Positions 33,310-44,989 are shown, numbered from the stretch's first letter. The stretch is DNA of 64,000 nt from Spirometra erinaceieuropaei (GCA_902702965.1 CACRXP010000699.1:224863-288862), one strand, 5' to 3'. Translations and numbers: made by a program. The notes: generated from the letters alone by a model not told the origin.

Positions 33310-34429
33310 ATGTTGTTGATGAATGTGCCCGGTCCAACCTCTTTCCGGCAGTTGAAATCTGTCAACGGCGTTACGCAAGCCACTTTCAGCAGTGCGTGTC
33401 GAGCTCTTCAGTTACTGGAGAACGATAAACAGTGGGACGTATGTATTAATGACGCCTTCAACACGTCCCATCCACAACAAATTCATGAATTGTTTGCAGT
33501 CATATTGACCGCATTCTCTCCTTCATCTCCAACAGTTTTACGAGAGAAATATAAATTGCACATGGCTAAAGATATCTTCCGTCAAATATGCAAGGCAAAT
33601 TCAAATGTGGCTTGCACAACAGGAATCTACAGCGAGGCGTTAATAGTGACTGAGGATATGTACGCAGAAATCGCGAACAAAGTTCTTAATCAACTGGGAA
33701 TGTCACCGCAAACCCACACAGCCGCTGCTTCGTTAGATGTGGATTGGCGCCATGAGCAAAAATAAAACACGGCTCAACTTCTGTCATGCTTGCAATCAAA
33801 CGTTCCTAAGCTAAGACCGGAGCGGAATGGCATTTACGACCAAATAATGCGGAATATCAATAACGGGGTTGGAGGAATCTTCTTCCTAGATGCGCCAGGA
33901 GGGACTGGCAAAACGTTCCTACTACGACCGATTCTGACGGCAATTCGATCCAAAAAATGTTCTAGCTTTAGCACATGCATCCCCGGGAATAGCTGCACCT
34001 CTGCTACCTGGCAGAATAGCCGTTCATTCAGATTCGAAACTGCCTTTGAACGTGCAATTCATTGAAACTCTTGTGTGTAAAATTTCCAAGGCATCCGGCA
34101 TGAGAAAAGTACTGCAGAAATCAAACTTATTGTTTGAGATGAATGCACAATGGCGCAAAAAAGGGTTCGAGGCCCTGACCGAACACTACTGGATTTGCGA
34201 GGAAATAGCAGACCATTTCCGATGCACTGCTACTGTTTGCAGAAGACTTCTGGCACACACTGCCTGTAATTCCTCGATCGACACCAGTGGGCGAAATAAA
34301 TGTCCACCGCCACCACTCACTCCGAAATTCTTGAGCGCGACTGGGTGCAGCAAACAATTACCCTGCCTTCGACAGCGGCTAGAAGGACAATCCTGGGTTT
34401 CGCACGCAATACATACCGCTTACCGGTAG
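33310..34429 (+). pseudogene. Helitron linker and PIF1-like helicase relic, copy C
   Basis: The 33310-33765 frame covers the linker ('NVPGPTSFRQLKSVNG', 'LFAVILTAFSPSSPT', 'EIANKVLNQLGM'). 33790-34065 includes 'GGIFFLDAPGGTGKTFLLRP' with the Walker A motif at 33895-33915. Further on are degenerate Walker B and motif III equivalents ('FEALTEHYW'; 'LPVIPRS' in another frame). The sequence then passes to the 3' end without motifs V-VI. It is the 5'-3' unwinding module of the Rep-Hel protein, inactivated. Confidence 0.85.
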
Positions 34430-35344
34430 CCCTTACATTTTTCTCAGTTGGGAACGTGCCCCTTCCTCTTTCGCTTATTTCCCAATGCATCATATTGAGC
34501 CACAGCAACGCGTGGCGGGGTCCAGCTAGTATCTTATATAAACCATTAACAAAATATGCATTCTTTCAGTCAATTATTAGACAATCACGTCTTCTTTATA
34601 TTTTATACTTAAGGAAGGAGTATAATTAGGTTTTAAAATGTTTTCTAATTGCCGAATAATTTGGAGCCTGATCATTCGTTGCATGAGCGCTCAGGGATTT
34701 CACTCTACAAGGTGCATGCATTCTGCGTAAAGAAAATTACATATTTTTCTATGCCATTCAAGAGATGTCATACAGAGTCCATTAAATTTAGCAATGGATG
34801 CGGACCATGTTGTACATTTCATGAAGAGCAGTGGTAAACGGCCAGGTACGATGTTATGTGAAAGGGCATTTCACGGTCTTAAAAAGTCTCATAATTAGAA
34901 ACTTTTTTTAAAACCTAATTATACTCCTTCCTTAAGTATAAAATATAAAGAAGACGTGATTCTCTATTGATTGATTAAAAGAAAGCATATTTTTGTTTGT
35001 GGTTTCTATAAAATATATTTGAATTTCCAAGACCATCGAAAATCAATGGGAAAAATGCATGTTACATAAGTAGCCATTTTTTACCAAGCACGCTTTATAC
35101 AGGAGATTGAAAAGAAGTGCATTTAAAAGCCGACATCCTGCCGAGTCCGAAATGTTATAAGAGTATGCCGCAAGATAATCAGTATTACAACCGCGACCAA
35201 GTAATCCTTCCTAATAGAAAACGCATTTCAGAATTTCAGCCAAAATTTCATGAGATCGGTCACTCAGTGTACTGCCAAGCCCAAGAAGTCACATTCTGCC
35301 CCAGTCGAGGGTCACGAACGTATCACATGCTGCCGGGCTACTGA

Positions 35345-35720
35345 ATTGTCCTGCTCATAATTTTGCCGAAGCGTCAGTCAACCACACACACACAGTAGGT
35401 TCCCTCAATGGCGAAGCACGCAGTGTGCGGGGTTGGGTACATTGCAGATTAAATTTCTGACTGCAGTGTTTGGTGACTGCCCCAAAAGGCGGTGCAAGTT
35501 TCCCCCACATATGATCGCGTTGCTGCTTTGGCGGCCAGAGAGCAAGTGAAGTTGCTCCGGAGTTTCGCAAGTATTGGTTTTCGTGCAATTTTGCAACCTG
35601 CGGATCATGAGTCCAGGCCAGTCACCCCAAATCTTTATTGGCCTGCGCCACACCTAACAGATCAGATTCTCACGGTAATTAAATTGATCTCAACAGTTTT
35701 TTTTCTTGCATTTTCCTAAT
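35345..35720 (+). repeat. R3 repeat 3' part
   Basis: 'gtgaagttgctccggag', 'cgtgcaattttgcaacc' and 'catgagtccaggcc' correspond to the distal part of the R3 copy at 39.42-39.59 kb. The 75-codon frame is judged a chance frame. Confidence 0.45.
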
Positions 35721-35818
35721 TGAACAGTTTGCTTGTGGCTACTGAACTTGATTTCGGGGACAAAATAGAAGAAAACGCAGCCCCATTGTCAAAAACCCGA
35801 CATACGTCTCACCGTAAT

Positions 35819-36092
35819 AGTATTGCCGATAAAGACTAGGGAGACTAACGTGGCAATTTCTGGCTTATTAGCCGTCATCAGCCAGTCATACCAGACCTGG
35901 TACACCTGGGGTTCGAGCCCGCGACCTGTTAGTTAGAAGTCCAACGTCTCTAACCACTGGGACACGGGCTCTTTGACCTGGCGGTTTCGATCGGGGATAT
36001 ACAGTGGTAGGGGGCGCTCCCCGATCGTTCTTACAGAACTCACTCCTTCCGTTGTGCCTTACGGGCTCTCTCTCAAGTTTAACCAGGAGCGT
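35819..36092 (-). mobile_element. tRNA-derived SINE
   Basis: Read on the minus strand, the head is 'gcccgtgtcccagtggttag' (A box at 35949-35964), with 'cgggctcgaacccc' (B box at 35909-35922). Then comes the body 'gctgatgacggctaataagc' and the end 'tctttatcggcaat'. Upstream (36000-36092) is the GC-rich flank shared by other copies. This is the clearest pol III promoter pair of the family in the window. Confidence 0.8.
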
Positions 36093-36134
36093 TTTCAATC
36101 GATTGGCCGTGAAGGTAGATTCTGAGCTATGCTG

Positions 36135-36442
36135 AATGCTATAACCGACAAAGATAAGAGAGACTGGAATGACCATTTCTGGCTTGTTAGCCGTCATCAG
36201 CCAGTCATAGTCAACTCCGAAAGGTGCAACATCTGGGGCTTCAATCACGCGACCTGCTGGTTAGGGATCCAACGCTTCTCACTACTGAACCACGGGCTCG
36301 TTGACCTGTTGGCTGCGATTGGATGTATGCAATGGTAGAGAGTGACTCGTCAATCGGGTTACGGAGCTCAGTCTTCCCGTTGTGCCTTACGGGCCCTCTC
36401 TCTCGAGCCCAACCAGCAGCGGCACTGCGGCGCGCGGCACGG
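36135..36442 (-). mobile_element. tRNA-derived SINE
   Basis: Same layout as 35819-36092: 'accgacaaagataagagag', 'gttagccgtcatcagccag', a diverged B box ('ggcttcaatcacg'), then a diverged A box and the flank ending 'cgagcccaaccagcagcgg'. Confidence 0.7.
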
Positions 36443-36449
36443 GTAGATT

Positions 36450-36930
36450 AACATTGTAGACTGGCCGACGACAGCTAATAAGCCAGAAATGGCCATTCCA
36501 ATCTCCTTTGTCATTGTCGGTAAATCCATTCGCTGTGCGGTTGCTGGTTGGGCTCGAGAGAGAGAGAGCCCGTAAGGCACAACGGAACGAGTGAGTTTCG
36601 TAAGAACGATCGGTGAGCGCCCTCTATCATTGTATATTCCATATCGAAACCGACAGGGCGACGAGCTCGTGTCCCAATGGTTAGAGGCGTAAACTTCTAA
36701 CTAACAGGTAGAGGCAACGAGCCCCAAGTATTCCACACTTCGGGGTTGGGTGTGATTGGCTGACGACGGCTAATAAGCCAGAAATGGCCATTCCAGTCCC
36801 GCTTGCCTTTGTCGATTATACCATTCTGCCCATATTACCTGCCCCTGCGCGGCCACTGGCGGGAATCGCAAGAGGGCCTGTAAGGCACAACCGGACGGGT
36901 GAGTTCCGTTGCGCGGTCGGTGAGTGCCCC
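36450..36930 (+). mobile_element. SINE body and tail followed by a second SINE
   Basis: A plus-strand body ('gacgacagctaataagcc') and tail ('gttgggctcgagagagag') run into a new head at about 36645 ('atcgaaaccgacagggcgac'). The A-box 'caatggttagaggcgt', the body 'gctgacgacggctaataagc' and another tail follow. Read with the minus-strand copies to the left, the cluster is again head-inverted. Confidence 0.7.
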
Positions 36931-37419
36931 TATATCATATATTTCATAATCCCCTCTTTCGAACCAATTTCCATAAAAACCAAAAATCCATTATTTAAAA
37001 AATTCAACGAGTAAACCAAAAAGCACGACTTGACAGCCGTCTTGCTCCTCTATCTATACCGTCACGCTGACAGTTCTTGTTCACTAAAAGAAGTCTTCTT
37101 TGGCCAGAATGAATGAGACACTTCACCCGCTCATCTGCAGAAATGGCCAATGTGCCTTCCTCATCAAGTATCTTTGAAAAATTACGTTTCCACGGCAACT
37201 CACGCAAAGTTCTTACCTCGGGCTAAACTCTAACGCACGTGCGTCGTGCTCGGTAGCCCCCCAAACAGTTTGACCGTCACCATGTGCCCCGACAGCATGT
37301 CGTAGGCAGAAACGACTACTTGCGCGTGGCTTAACTTATGGTGATGATGAAAAGGTTCGCAATCAATTATATTCTTTAGACGCTAGCTCGATATCTGCAC
37401 AAAATTACGACAGTACGAC

Positions 37420-38560
37420 CATCACGAGCGTTGATCTCCACACTGTGTGTTCCACAGCATGGCGGACGCGGGGACGGTGACTTGCGCGTGAGTTAGCTTA
37501 TAGTGATAGCAGACTCGTGCAGCATTTACCACACTCACTCCCCCCTCACCCTACTAGGCCCGACGGAAAGATCCAAGTCAGGCCGGTCGGAGGTGGGTTC
37601 CGGAGTGACAAAATCAAATATTCCGTCTACGCGTGCCACACACGTCTGGTGCGCGCACGATGGGCCAGGTCTCCACAGAAGAAAGTAGTGATCGGTTTGG
37701 ATACCGTCGGAATGGAAGTCCCATAGAGGCTACTTTAAGAATGAACCACCTCAACCTGACTTTCCCTACGTAGAAGACCGTGTTATTCTGTTAACTGACG
37801 GCCCTCCAAACCACGACTGTTTACTTCACCGTGATAGTCTAAAAACGCGTTCGATTTTTTACGGTGGACGATATTCGCTGAGTCGACCGCACTCCCTCTC
37901 TCTGCGCTTCTTCATGCACTGGTTCCCTGTCCAGGTCGTTCAGTCGTCTAGTGTTGGGACCGGGCGCAAATGACTGACGGGGCACAATAGCGTAGCAGCC
38001 CTAACAGTGCGGGTTGATTTACACAGTACGGATTCAGTCTAATCCCACCTGCGGTCAGCAACCGAGCACGAAAACACAGACATGCACACGCACATGACAG
38101 TTCGATCGTCGTGACCGACGGTGTCCACCGTGTGCTCCACAGTCGGGTAAGAGCAGGGACGGTGACTTGTGTGTGTGCGGGTTATTTTATGGTGGTAGAA
38201 GACTTCCGGGGCATCTGCTGCACTCTTTCCTCCTTCCGACATGGATCGGGTGTCATAACCAAGTCAAGAAGACCAGAGGACTCTGGCACGGCGTAAACCC
38301 GCACCTAGGCGTGCCGCCACACCACCTGGTCCACAGCAACCACTTAGCCAGGAATCGGAACAACAAAAAATATTGAGAGGCGTCTCGGATCCCATTTGGT
38401 GCTGCGTGAGCCTGTAACTCGGCCTCCGACTACGCCCCAAATGATACCATTTGCTATGGGTGCGCATTCTCAATAATGCCTGACAGAGTCTGATCTAGCT
38501 ACCCTTGCTGGTTCAACGCATCTACCACGCTGCCCATTTTAAGGACACAGCACGCGCATG
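37420..38560 (+). repeat. R3 repeat copy (composite)
   Basis: Landmarks: 'gacttgcgcgtgagttag', 'gcagcatttaccacactc', 'gtctacgcgtgccacacac', and then a second start, 'gtgtccaccgtgtgctcc' (38121) with 'ggtgacttgtgtgtgtgc'. This shows at least two units. No long open frame is conserved between R3 copies, so R3 looks non-coding. Confidence 0.55.
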
Positions 38561-38654
38561 CACCCACCAGAACAACAGCAGTTCTGACGCCCGTGGCGTG
38601 TATTTCACACGAATTATTTTATAGTGAGGCAGGCCTTCGGAGCATCTACTTTAT

Positions 38655-38830
38655 TCTCTGGCAGAATGAAATTACCGACAAGACAAGGGGGACTGGAATG
38701 GCCAGCTCCTGGCTTGTTAACTGTTATCAGCTTAACCCCGAGGTGGGCAATCCCCGAGTCTCAAACCCCCGACCTGCTGGTTAGAAGTCCAAAGCCCTCG
38801 TTGTCCTCTCGGTTCTGATCGGATATACTA
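38655..38830 (-). mobile_element. tRNA-derived SINE
   Basis: 'ttaccgacaagacaaggggg', then the body, then 'gagtctcaaacccccgacc' (reversed B-box region) and 'ctcgttgtcctctcggttc' (reversed head). Confidence 0.6.
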
Positions 38831-39029
38831 GCGATGGTAATGTCGTTTCGCCTGTAATACTAGCCACTAAGATGCTATTGGCGGGGCTTGTAACTAAGCA
38901 CAAAGGCACAATGGGATGAGTGAATCCTTCAACGCGATCGACGAGCGCCGCACTACCACTTTATTCCCTCTTCCGACCTCGCCCATGTTCCGACTGCAAG
39001 ACGGCGCCAAGGTCACCGGAGGCGTGAGC

Positions 39030-39600
39030 CGATAAAACTGAATATTTCGTCTACGCGTGCCACACACGTCTGGTGGACGCGAGATGGGCCAGCCGTCACA
39101 CAAAAAGGAAGTATTCACTTCGGATTGCATCCGATTAAGAGTGCTATGGGGATTACATTGAGAAGGTGCCATTGTTGCGTGAGCCTTCGTCCTGGGTGGA
39201 AAACCGAGTTATCCGGTCAGGTGGCACCCTTCCAAGCCACGACTGTTAGAGCACTGTGACAGTCTAAACGCGCGTGAGATTTTTTTATAATCAGGAAATG
39301 TGCTGAATCGACCAACCTCTCCCTTCCTTGTTCCCGTACCAGTGCTCCGTCCGAGCCCGTCAGCAATCTGGTGTAGGGTTTGGATGCAAGTGGGTGACAG
39401 AGTTCAATAGCTGGTCTTCCCGAACCACACGCGAGCTGAAGTTGCATCGGAGTCCCGCCAGGACTAGTTCTCTTGCACCTTTGCAATCACCGCATCACGA
39501 GTTAACTCTAGAACTTCGATACTGTTGCCTGAAAAAATTTTGGCATGCATCACACCTTACTGGACAGTGTCATCCTGAAGCCCAATAATCAGATTAACTA
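39030..39600 (+). repeat. R3 repeat copy (middle and 3' part)
   Basis: Starts at 'gtctacgcgtgccacacacg', then 'cttccaagccacgactgtta', 'taatcaggaaatgtgctgaa' and 'gctgaagttgcatcggag'. The order is the same as at 41.3 and 62.2 kb. Confidence 0.6.
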
Positions 39601-40385
39601 AGCCGGCAATGTCATCTCACTTCATGATAGTTCTCTTTCGTCCTTCAAGATGCAAGAGAATCTTCATTCTAACCACCATGACAAACAAGTTAGCTGATAA
39701 TACGGCTGCATAGTGAACAAGCGGACATGCATTTCTTCCTTTCATCCTGCGAACTGTGATCGTAGATCTCTTAGAAATCGCTTTTTCTGACGGCTTTCAT
39801 GTGTTTGATCTGAGAGTCAAAAAGGATCTTTGAGCTCCGAGTTGCGTTTTTGTGGAAATGCCAGTCGGGATCATTTGGTGCGATTATTGTGTGTAAATGC
39901 ATCCTTGGATATATCAAACAGTACAGAAGTAAGCTCCCCTGCATTACTTAACTTATCAGAACCCGAAGGAATAACAATTATTTCACCTCACTCTTCACAT
40001 TTTTTGAATAAATAGGAAAATATACGGACCAGTATATGCACAGACAAATGCTCCGCCTTTAACAACAGAGAGCAAAATTTAAAAGTTAAAGTTTACTTTT
40101 AATATTCAGGAAAACCTGTTGTTGTTGTTAGTCAACAACTTTCTCCCAGGTCTGAAGGAATATCTTCGATTTTTCTGATGACGTCCACACGTTCAGTCAG
40201 TTGGTGAGTATGTTTGTCTACAAGTTCTGAGCGTCTTTATTTAGAATAATGGTACGATTGCCTTCTTTGAAGGTGCTTTTGATCAATTAAAGTACTGCGA
40301 GAATAAGCTCCTATACACTAGTGAAAAGGTTCAAGCTTGGTATAATTTCCGTTATTCGTACATTTTAAATTGGTCGTATGTTTTT
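39601..40385. other. No feature recognised
   Basis: AT-rich sequence with a 'gttgttgtt' run near 40121. The short frame at 39830-40015 has no recognisable domain. Confidence 0.4.
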
Positions 40386-40580
40386 ATGTAGCCCCACTCG
40401 AAGAAAAAAAAACTCAGTCGCATTTAATACGGAACCGATGGTAATAGGAGTTTTTACATGTGGGGCCAGGAAACGCACAGGCGACGAGGTCAAGTAGTTG
40501 TATGCAAAAGAAAAGCTATTGGGAGTGCGCGGTCAAACACTGAACGGTTGAGAAATAGTCGCGCTAACCCCGAACTATAG
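40386..40580 (+). repeat. Telomere-tract element, copy 1 (partial)
   Basis: Begins 'atgtagccccactcgaag'. It shares 'tggtaataggagtttttaca', 'acgcacaggcgacgaggtca' and 'gaaaagctattgggagtgcg' with the copy at 40731, and reaches the start of a C-rich telomere-like tract ('gctaaccccgaac'). It lacks the inverted right end. Confidence 0.7.
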
Positions 40581-40730
40581 CCCCTAATCCTAATAAGATC
40601 CGACCGGGAGGGCCCCAAGGCACAATGGGACGAGTGAGTCCCTTAACACTATAATTGAGCGTCCCTTTGGCGCAAGATCACCTTTAACCACCCAGTGTCA
40701 GCATCTCCAAACTGATCTCGGTCAGATGTC

Positions 40731-41037
40731 ATGTAGCCCCACCCGAAGTATACAAACCCCAACCACCTGTAATACGAGACTGGTGGTAATAGGGGGTTTT
40801 TACAAGTGGGGCCGCGGAACGCACAGGCGACGAGGTCATGTAGTTGCATGTAAAAGAAAAGCTATTGGGAATGCGCGGTCGCACTTTGAGTGGCCGATAA
40901 ATAGTTGCCCTAACCCCTGAACCCAACCCTAGTCCTAACTGCTAACTCTGACCCTAGTCCCTAAGCCCAACCCTTAACCATAACCCCTGACCCCTAGTTC
41001 CAACCCCAACGGTATTGTGTCCATCAGGTGGGGCTAC
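40731..41037 (+). repeat. Telomere-tract element, copy 2
   Basis: The left end 'tgtagccccacccg' and right end 'caggtggggctacta' are short inverted repeats. The body repeats copy 1. Between body and right end (about 40905-41010) is a degenerate CCCTAA-like array ('gccctaacccctgaaccc', 'gaccctagtccctaagccc', 'cccttaaccataacccc'). It looks like a small inverted-ended element that carries a telomere-like minisatellite. Confidence 0.7.
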
Positions 41038-41089
41038 TAAACCAAATCCTACCCTTAAATGTAGAAATCTGAGCTGTCGCTCCTAAACA

Positions 41090-41560
41090 ATTCTACCTTC
41101 GTGGACCGCGATGTCCACCGTGCGTTTCACAACATGATGGGCGCAGGACGGTAACTAGCGCGTTAATTCGTTTATAGTAATAATAGGCTTGCGCAGCATC
41201 TCCTGCACTCTCTCCCCAATTGTAAGATATTTAGAGCCAGGGCGACCGTGGGTGGGATCGGGCGCAGTGGTTGACAAGACTAAACAACACGTCTACGCGT
41301 GCCACATTCAACCCAGCCACCGTACACGAGGAACCAGGTTTTGAAGGAAACAAGGGAGCGGTTAGGACCCCATCTGGGTTGGTGCGTCATAGAGGTCGCA
41401 CTCAGCGGGAGCAATCGTAGCCAGACTCCGTCCTGTGAGGAAGATCGAGTTGCCTTCTAAGACGACGACCTTCCCCCCCGCAAATGTCATTACATCGTGA
41501 TAGATTGCAGCGCATCGGATTTTTTTTAACAGTGAGGAAGGCCCTGAGGAGCCGTGGGAA
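41090..41560 (+). repeat. R3 repeat copy
   Basis: 'cgatgtccaccgtgcg', 'cttgcgcagcatctcctgca', 'gtctacgcgtgccacattc' and 'taacagtgaggaaggccctg' occur in family order. Confidence 0.6.
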
Positions 41561-42160
41561 TAGATTTTGAACGAAACTTATTGCAGACTGCGAAGACCAA
41601 GCGTCAGCAGATGGGGAACAGCGGAAATTCATTTGTGCGGTCCCTACATCATGCTGTTTTCACATGACTTGTCAATAAAGTCTGTGACATGCCCTTATCG
41701 ATCGTGCGTGGGGTGGCTGGCGTTGTGGTTGCAGTCCTCTTTTCGAACTTGAGCGACGTTCAGTCCGGGTACTGCCAACGTCTCCGTATGCGTTTGACAC
41801 AATAAACCACCGATGTGGACGCGGATTGGCAGTATGCCGAACGCGGTGGCGGACACCCCAAAAGACAACATTCGGGGAAGACTAGACTGAAATGCAACCA
41901 ATCCCTTCCTCAGAAATTCATGCTTACATGGTTGAGCAAGTCAGAGGATTAGAAACCCTCATATCTTGATGACTTTTTGATTTCCAGGGCGATTATAATT
42001 AGTGTTTTGGTTCGAATTAATTTAGAATTAAGTTTCGAGTTAGAGCCTTGTTTGGGTTAGATTTAAGATACGGGAGTACTGGCCTTTCCCGGAATTTTGA
42101 CTTAGACCACCTATATTGCCGGGAGAGGTCCAGTTTACCGTGTCTCATTCATGGTTGCTA

Positions 42161-43040
42161 CTGAAAGTCATTGACCGATCTCATGGAAGGCTAAGCGAGT
42201 TTCTAACAAGCGTTTTAGATTAGGAATGGTTAATCAAGTGGCGTCGTAATATTAGTTATTATACGGCATGATCCGCATTCGAAGGCGGTAGGGGTTATCA
42301 TGTAGTGCAATCCCATGAAACTTCAGGCGCTAAAAATGGCCACCTCAATAGTACACAGTTTGCCATTGGTTTCCAACGCCCCTACAAATTTAAATCAACT
42401 TTGTAGAAACGTGCATAAAATATTCTTTCTTGTAATCATTTGGCAAAAAATCGCCCCCCCCTGTTCAAATTTTATACCCACTGAAAGGGTGTATATCAGT
42501 TTTAAAACAATTCCTTATCCTAAGATTATTTAAGACAGCGCGATTTCCATTCAAGTATTATCGTATCCGCTTGTCTATTAATACATCTCATGAATTATAC
42601 AACATTGCCCACATTCACTGCAAAGTTTTTATGAGCCCCGAGTGCTGTTCTCCTAATGATGCGGAAAGTATACAGTTTGTTGACTGAAGACCTTAAACGC
42701 AAATGCAACGGCAGATAGGGTTCTCAATTAGTCGGGAACTGAAAAACTTCTTAAGACCTACGTATACCACTCCTCTAATTGTTAGATTTAAAGGAGGAGG
42801 GATTTTATATCAAGTCAGTACGCAAAAGAATGTTTTTGTGCATGTTTCCTACAAGATATATTTGAATCTGTAAGAGCATTGAAAATCAATGTAAGCGATT
42901 CCTACTACTTAAGTAGTCACTTTTTAGTGGTTGTGCTTTTAGCAGGAGGCCTAAAGAAGTGCATTTAAAGGTCAACATCCTGGCATGTTTGGAATATATT
43001 GGATTTATGCCGCATGTTAATCCATACTATACACTATAAT
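42161..43040 (+). mobile_element. Long-TIR element (right terminus lost)
   Basis: The left terminus follows TA at 42159-42160 ('ctgaaagtcattgaccgatc'). The left arm, centre and right arm ('tgaaaatcaatgtaagcg', 'aggcctaaagaagtgcattt') are present. Homology fades at about 43040, some 80 bp short of the expected end. Confidence 0.75.
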
Positions 43041-43282
43041 CGACAGTGTGCTCATTCGCTTGATAAGTCGAGTTGGCGACGGGGGGTAGTACTATATTTC
43101 ACTTGCACAGTTCCGCATGTTAGAAGGAATATTCACGATCCCGCTTTGCCTCACAGATTTCGATAGGAGAGTCTGTAAGGACCGATTTCAGCGAACGGCC
43201 TCTGTTGTTAAGTAACCAAACAACAGACGCGTATGTGCAGGCGCGACTGAGTAGTTCACGTCTGCGAGAATTAATCGAGTTG

Positions 43283-43850
43283 CAGTCAGTGGCTGGTCTC
43301 ATGAAGCGCTGACTGAAATTTTAAAATGTAGTTTCCATTAGGAAAGACTACTTAAGTGGGGTTGCAATACTGATTAGCATGTAGCATAATCCTTCAATAT
43401 TTTAGACACGACAGGATGTTGGCTTTAACCGTATATCTTTTAGGCCTCCCGGAGATACCTCGCCTGTTAAAAATGGAACACTTAAGTAGTGTGAATTTCT
43501 CCATTGATTTTGAGTGCCGTTGTAAATTAAAGGCGAATTTGTGGAAAGCGTGCCCGAAAATATTTTTTCCTGTACTCAGTTGGTAAAAAACCACCTCTTC
43601 CTTAAATTTTACACTCGAAGAAGGGATATTTTTCGATTTTAAAAAAGTTTCCCATTACGCATATTTTTAAGACCGTGCCATGTGTATTCCAGGAGTATCA
43701 TATCTGCGTCTTCATTAATGCTCCTCATAAAGTATACAACACAGTCCCCATCCATGGCACAGAGGAATTTGTGAGTTTCTTTACGCAAAAAGTATACAGC
43801 TTTCAGATTACAAAGCCTAAGTGCAAATGCAACGGCCTGAAGAAAAAAGG
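43283..43850 (+). mobile_element. Long-TIR element, left arm and centre only
   Basis: Begins 'cagtcagtggctggtctcat'. It follows the left arm and central region up to 'caaatgcaacggcctg', then stops before the right arm. It is a second partial copy, about 240 bp after the previous one and in the same orientation. Confidence 0.75.
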
Positions 43851-44479
43851 GAACCCACGGAGGTCCCCTCCTCCTCGGTCAAATTTCCGCCTGGATACGA
43901 GCTTCTGGTTAGCTGGAAGAGCGTTCAGTCCTAACGACGGAGGATCCAGAGTTCTGCCAGAATTCCTTTCAGTTTCAATCAAAAATGAGCAATGAACAGG
44001 TAGTTAGTAGATAGACTATGCAGAAACTCTCAGTTAAAACCCGAGAACATCAATAATCATGAACCACCATGCACTCGCTCAATCACACGAGGAGTTGAGC
44101 GAGTAGTCGTTCACCTCACTCGATTTTTAATAACGTTTTTAGCTTGCGATTTGGGTTAGTGTGCCGTACTGACCACCCTAGGACTAGCGATGCCTTGCGA
44201 AATACTTAAATTCCATTTCGGACAAAACTCAAGTTTTGCCCGAACATATAAAATAATTTAAAATTCAACGGGGTTGACTAAGCATAGCTGCATTATTGCA
44301 TCCTACCGCATTATGGTTTGGGAGGGAATTTACAGCAAGGTTTAAGGTGATGGTGGGGGTTTAGCATTAATACAGCTTGGATTCAGGGAATGTCACTTTG
44401 TCCACCTAACCAAATAACCATGGACACAAGCCACGCTCCCCAGCTTGAATAAATATATATTCCAAATCTAACTGTAGAG

Positions 44480-44770
44480 GTAGGGGGCTTAGCAAAAAGC
44501 AAAAGGAAAACTGGGACGATTATTCCCGACCCACTAGCCGTCGTAAGCCAGCCTCGCCCAACCCTAGGTTTAAGGAGCACTTTGGAATCGGACCCCCCCT
44601 ATTTGATCACCTAGTGTTATTAAGTCCACCGTTCTATCAACCGGGCCACAGGCTTGTTGTCCAGTCGGTTGTGATCGGTAATAATAAATGTGCTGACTGT
44701 GTTTTCACCGATTGGTTTACGGCAGCTGCCCATCACAGTGGGCTTCGGGGCTCAAACTAGAACCTCGCAG
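44480..44770 (-). mobile_element. tRNA-derived SINE (degenerate)
   Basis: 'actagccgtcgtaagccagc' (body), 'ttctatcaaccgggccaca' (reversed A box) and 'gttgtccagtcggttgtgat' (reversed head). Another body remnant follows at 44795-44880. Confidence 0.6.
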
Positions 44771-44989
44771 GTAGCCATACAGCTGTCAGTAGTATAGGCA
44801 AAATAAGATTGCCCACAAAGACAATGCAGACTGAAACGGCCATTTCTGACTTAGTAGCCGGCCTCAGTCAGGTTTATTAGAACCCACGTTTGCAGCATCA
44901 GAGCTTTGATCCTGCGTCCTTTGATTATCGGGCGCCGAAGTACGAGGATATTTCCTAACCCTATCGATGAACGCACTTCCAACAGTTTA

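Larger units (their letters stand above)
30879..34529 (+). mobile_element. Helitron copy C (longest)
   Basis: TC start at 30879, directly abutting copy B's CTAG. CTAG end at 34526-34529, followed by T. The 3' hairpin stem is 'gccac/gtggc' with loop 'agcaacgc'. At 3,651 bp it retains leader, Rep with HUH, linker and the N-terminal part of a PIF1-type helicase, all disrupted. It is the best template for the family, but its helicase C-terminus is deleted. Confidence 0.93.
28366..35269. mobile_element. Long-TIR element interrupted by Helitron pair
   Basis: The left terminus 'cactaagtgaccgatctc' (28366) follows TA. The right terminus 'gagatcggtcactcagtg' ends at 35269 before TA. Removing 28611-34529 leaves 985 bp, matching the 990- and 993-bp complete copies at 51.6 and 60.1 kb. 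The two arms are inverted repeats. Nesting order shows that the Helitrons arrived later. Confidence 0.88.

Noticed and set aside
25688..34529. CRISPR or phage-like system in the repeated region
   Set aside because: The repeats are whole Helitrons with eukaryotic Rep/helicase relics; there are no spaced short repeats.
28611..34529. Intact autonomous Helitron
   Set aside because: Frames are broken by stops and the helicase C-terminal motifs are missing in every copy.
35900..35990. Functional tRNA gene
   Set aside because: A- and B-box-like sequences exist, but the cloverleaf is imperfect, and the unit is joined to a body repeated many times. A tRNA-derived SINE explains it better.
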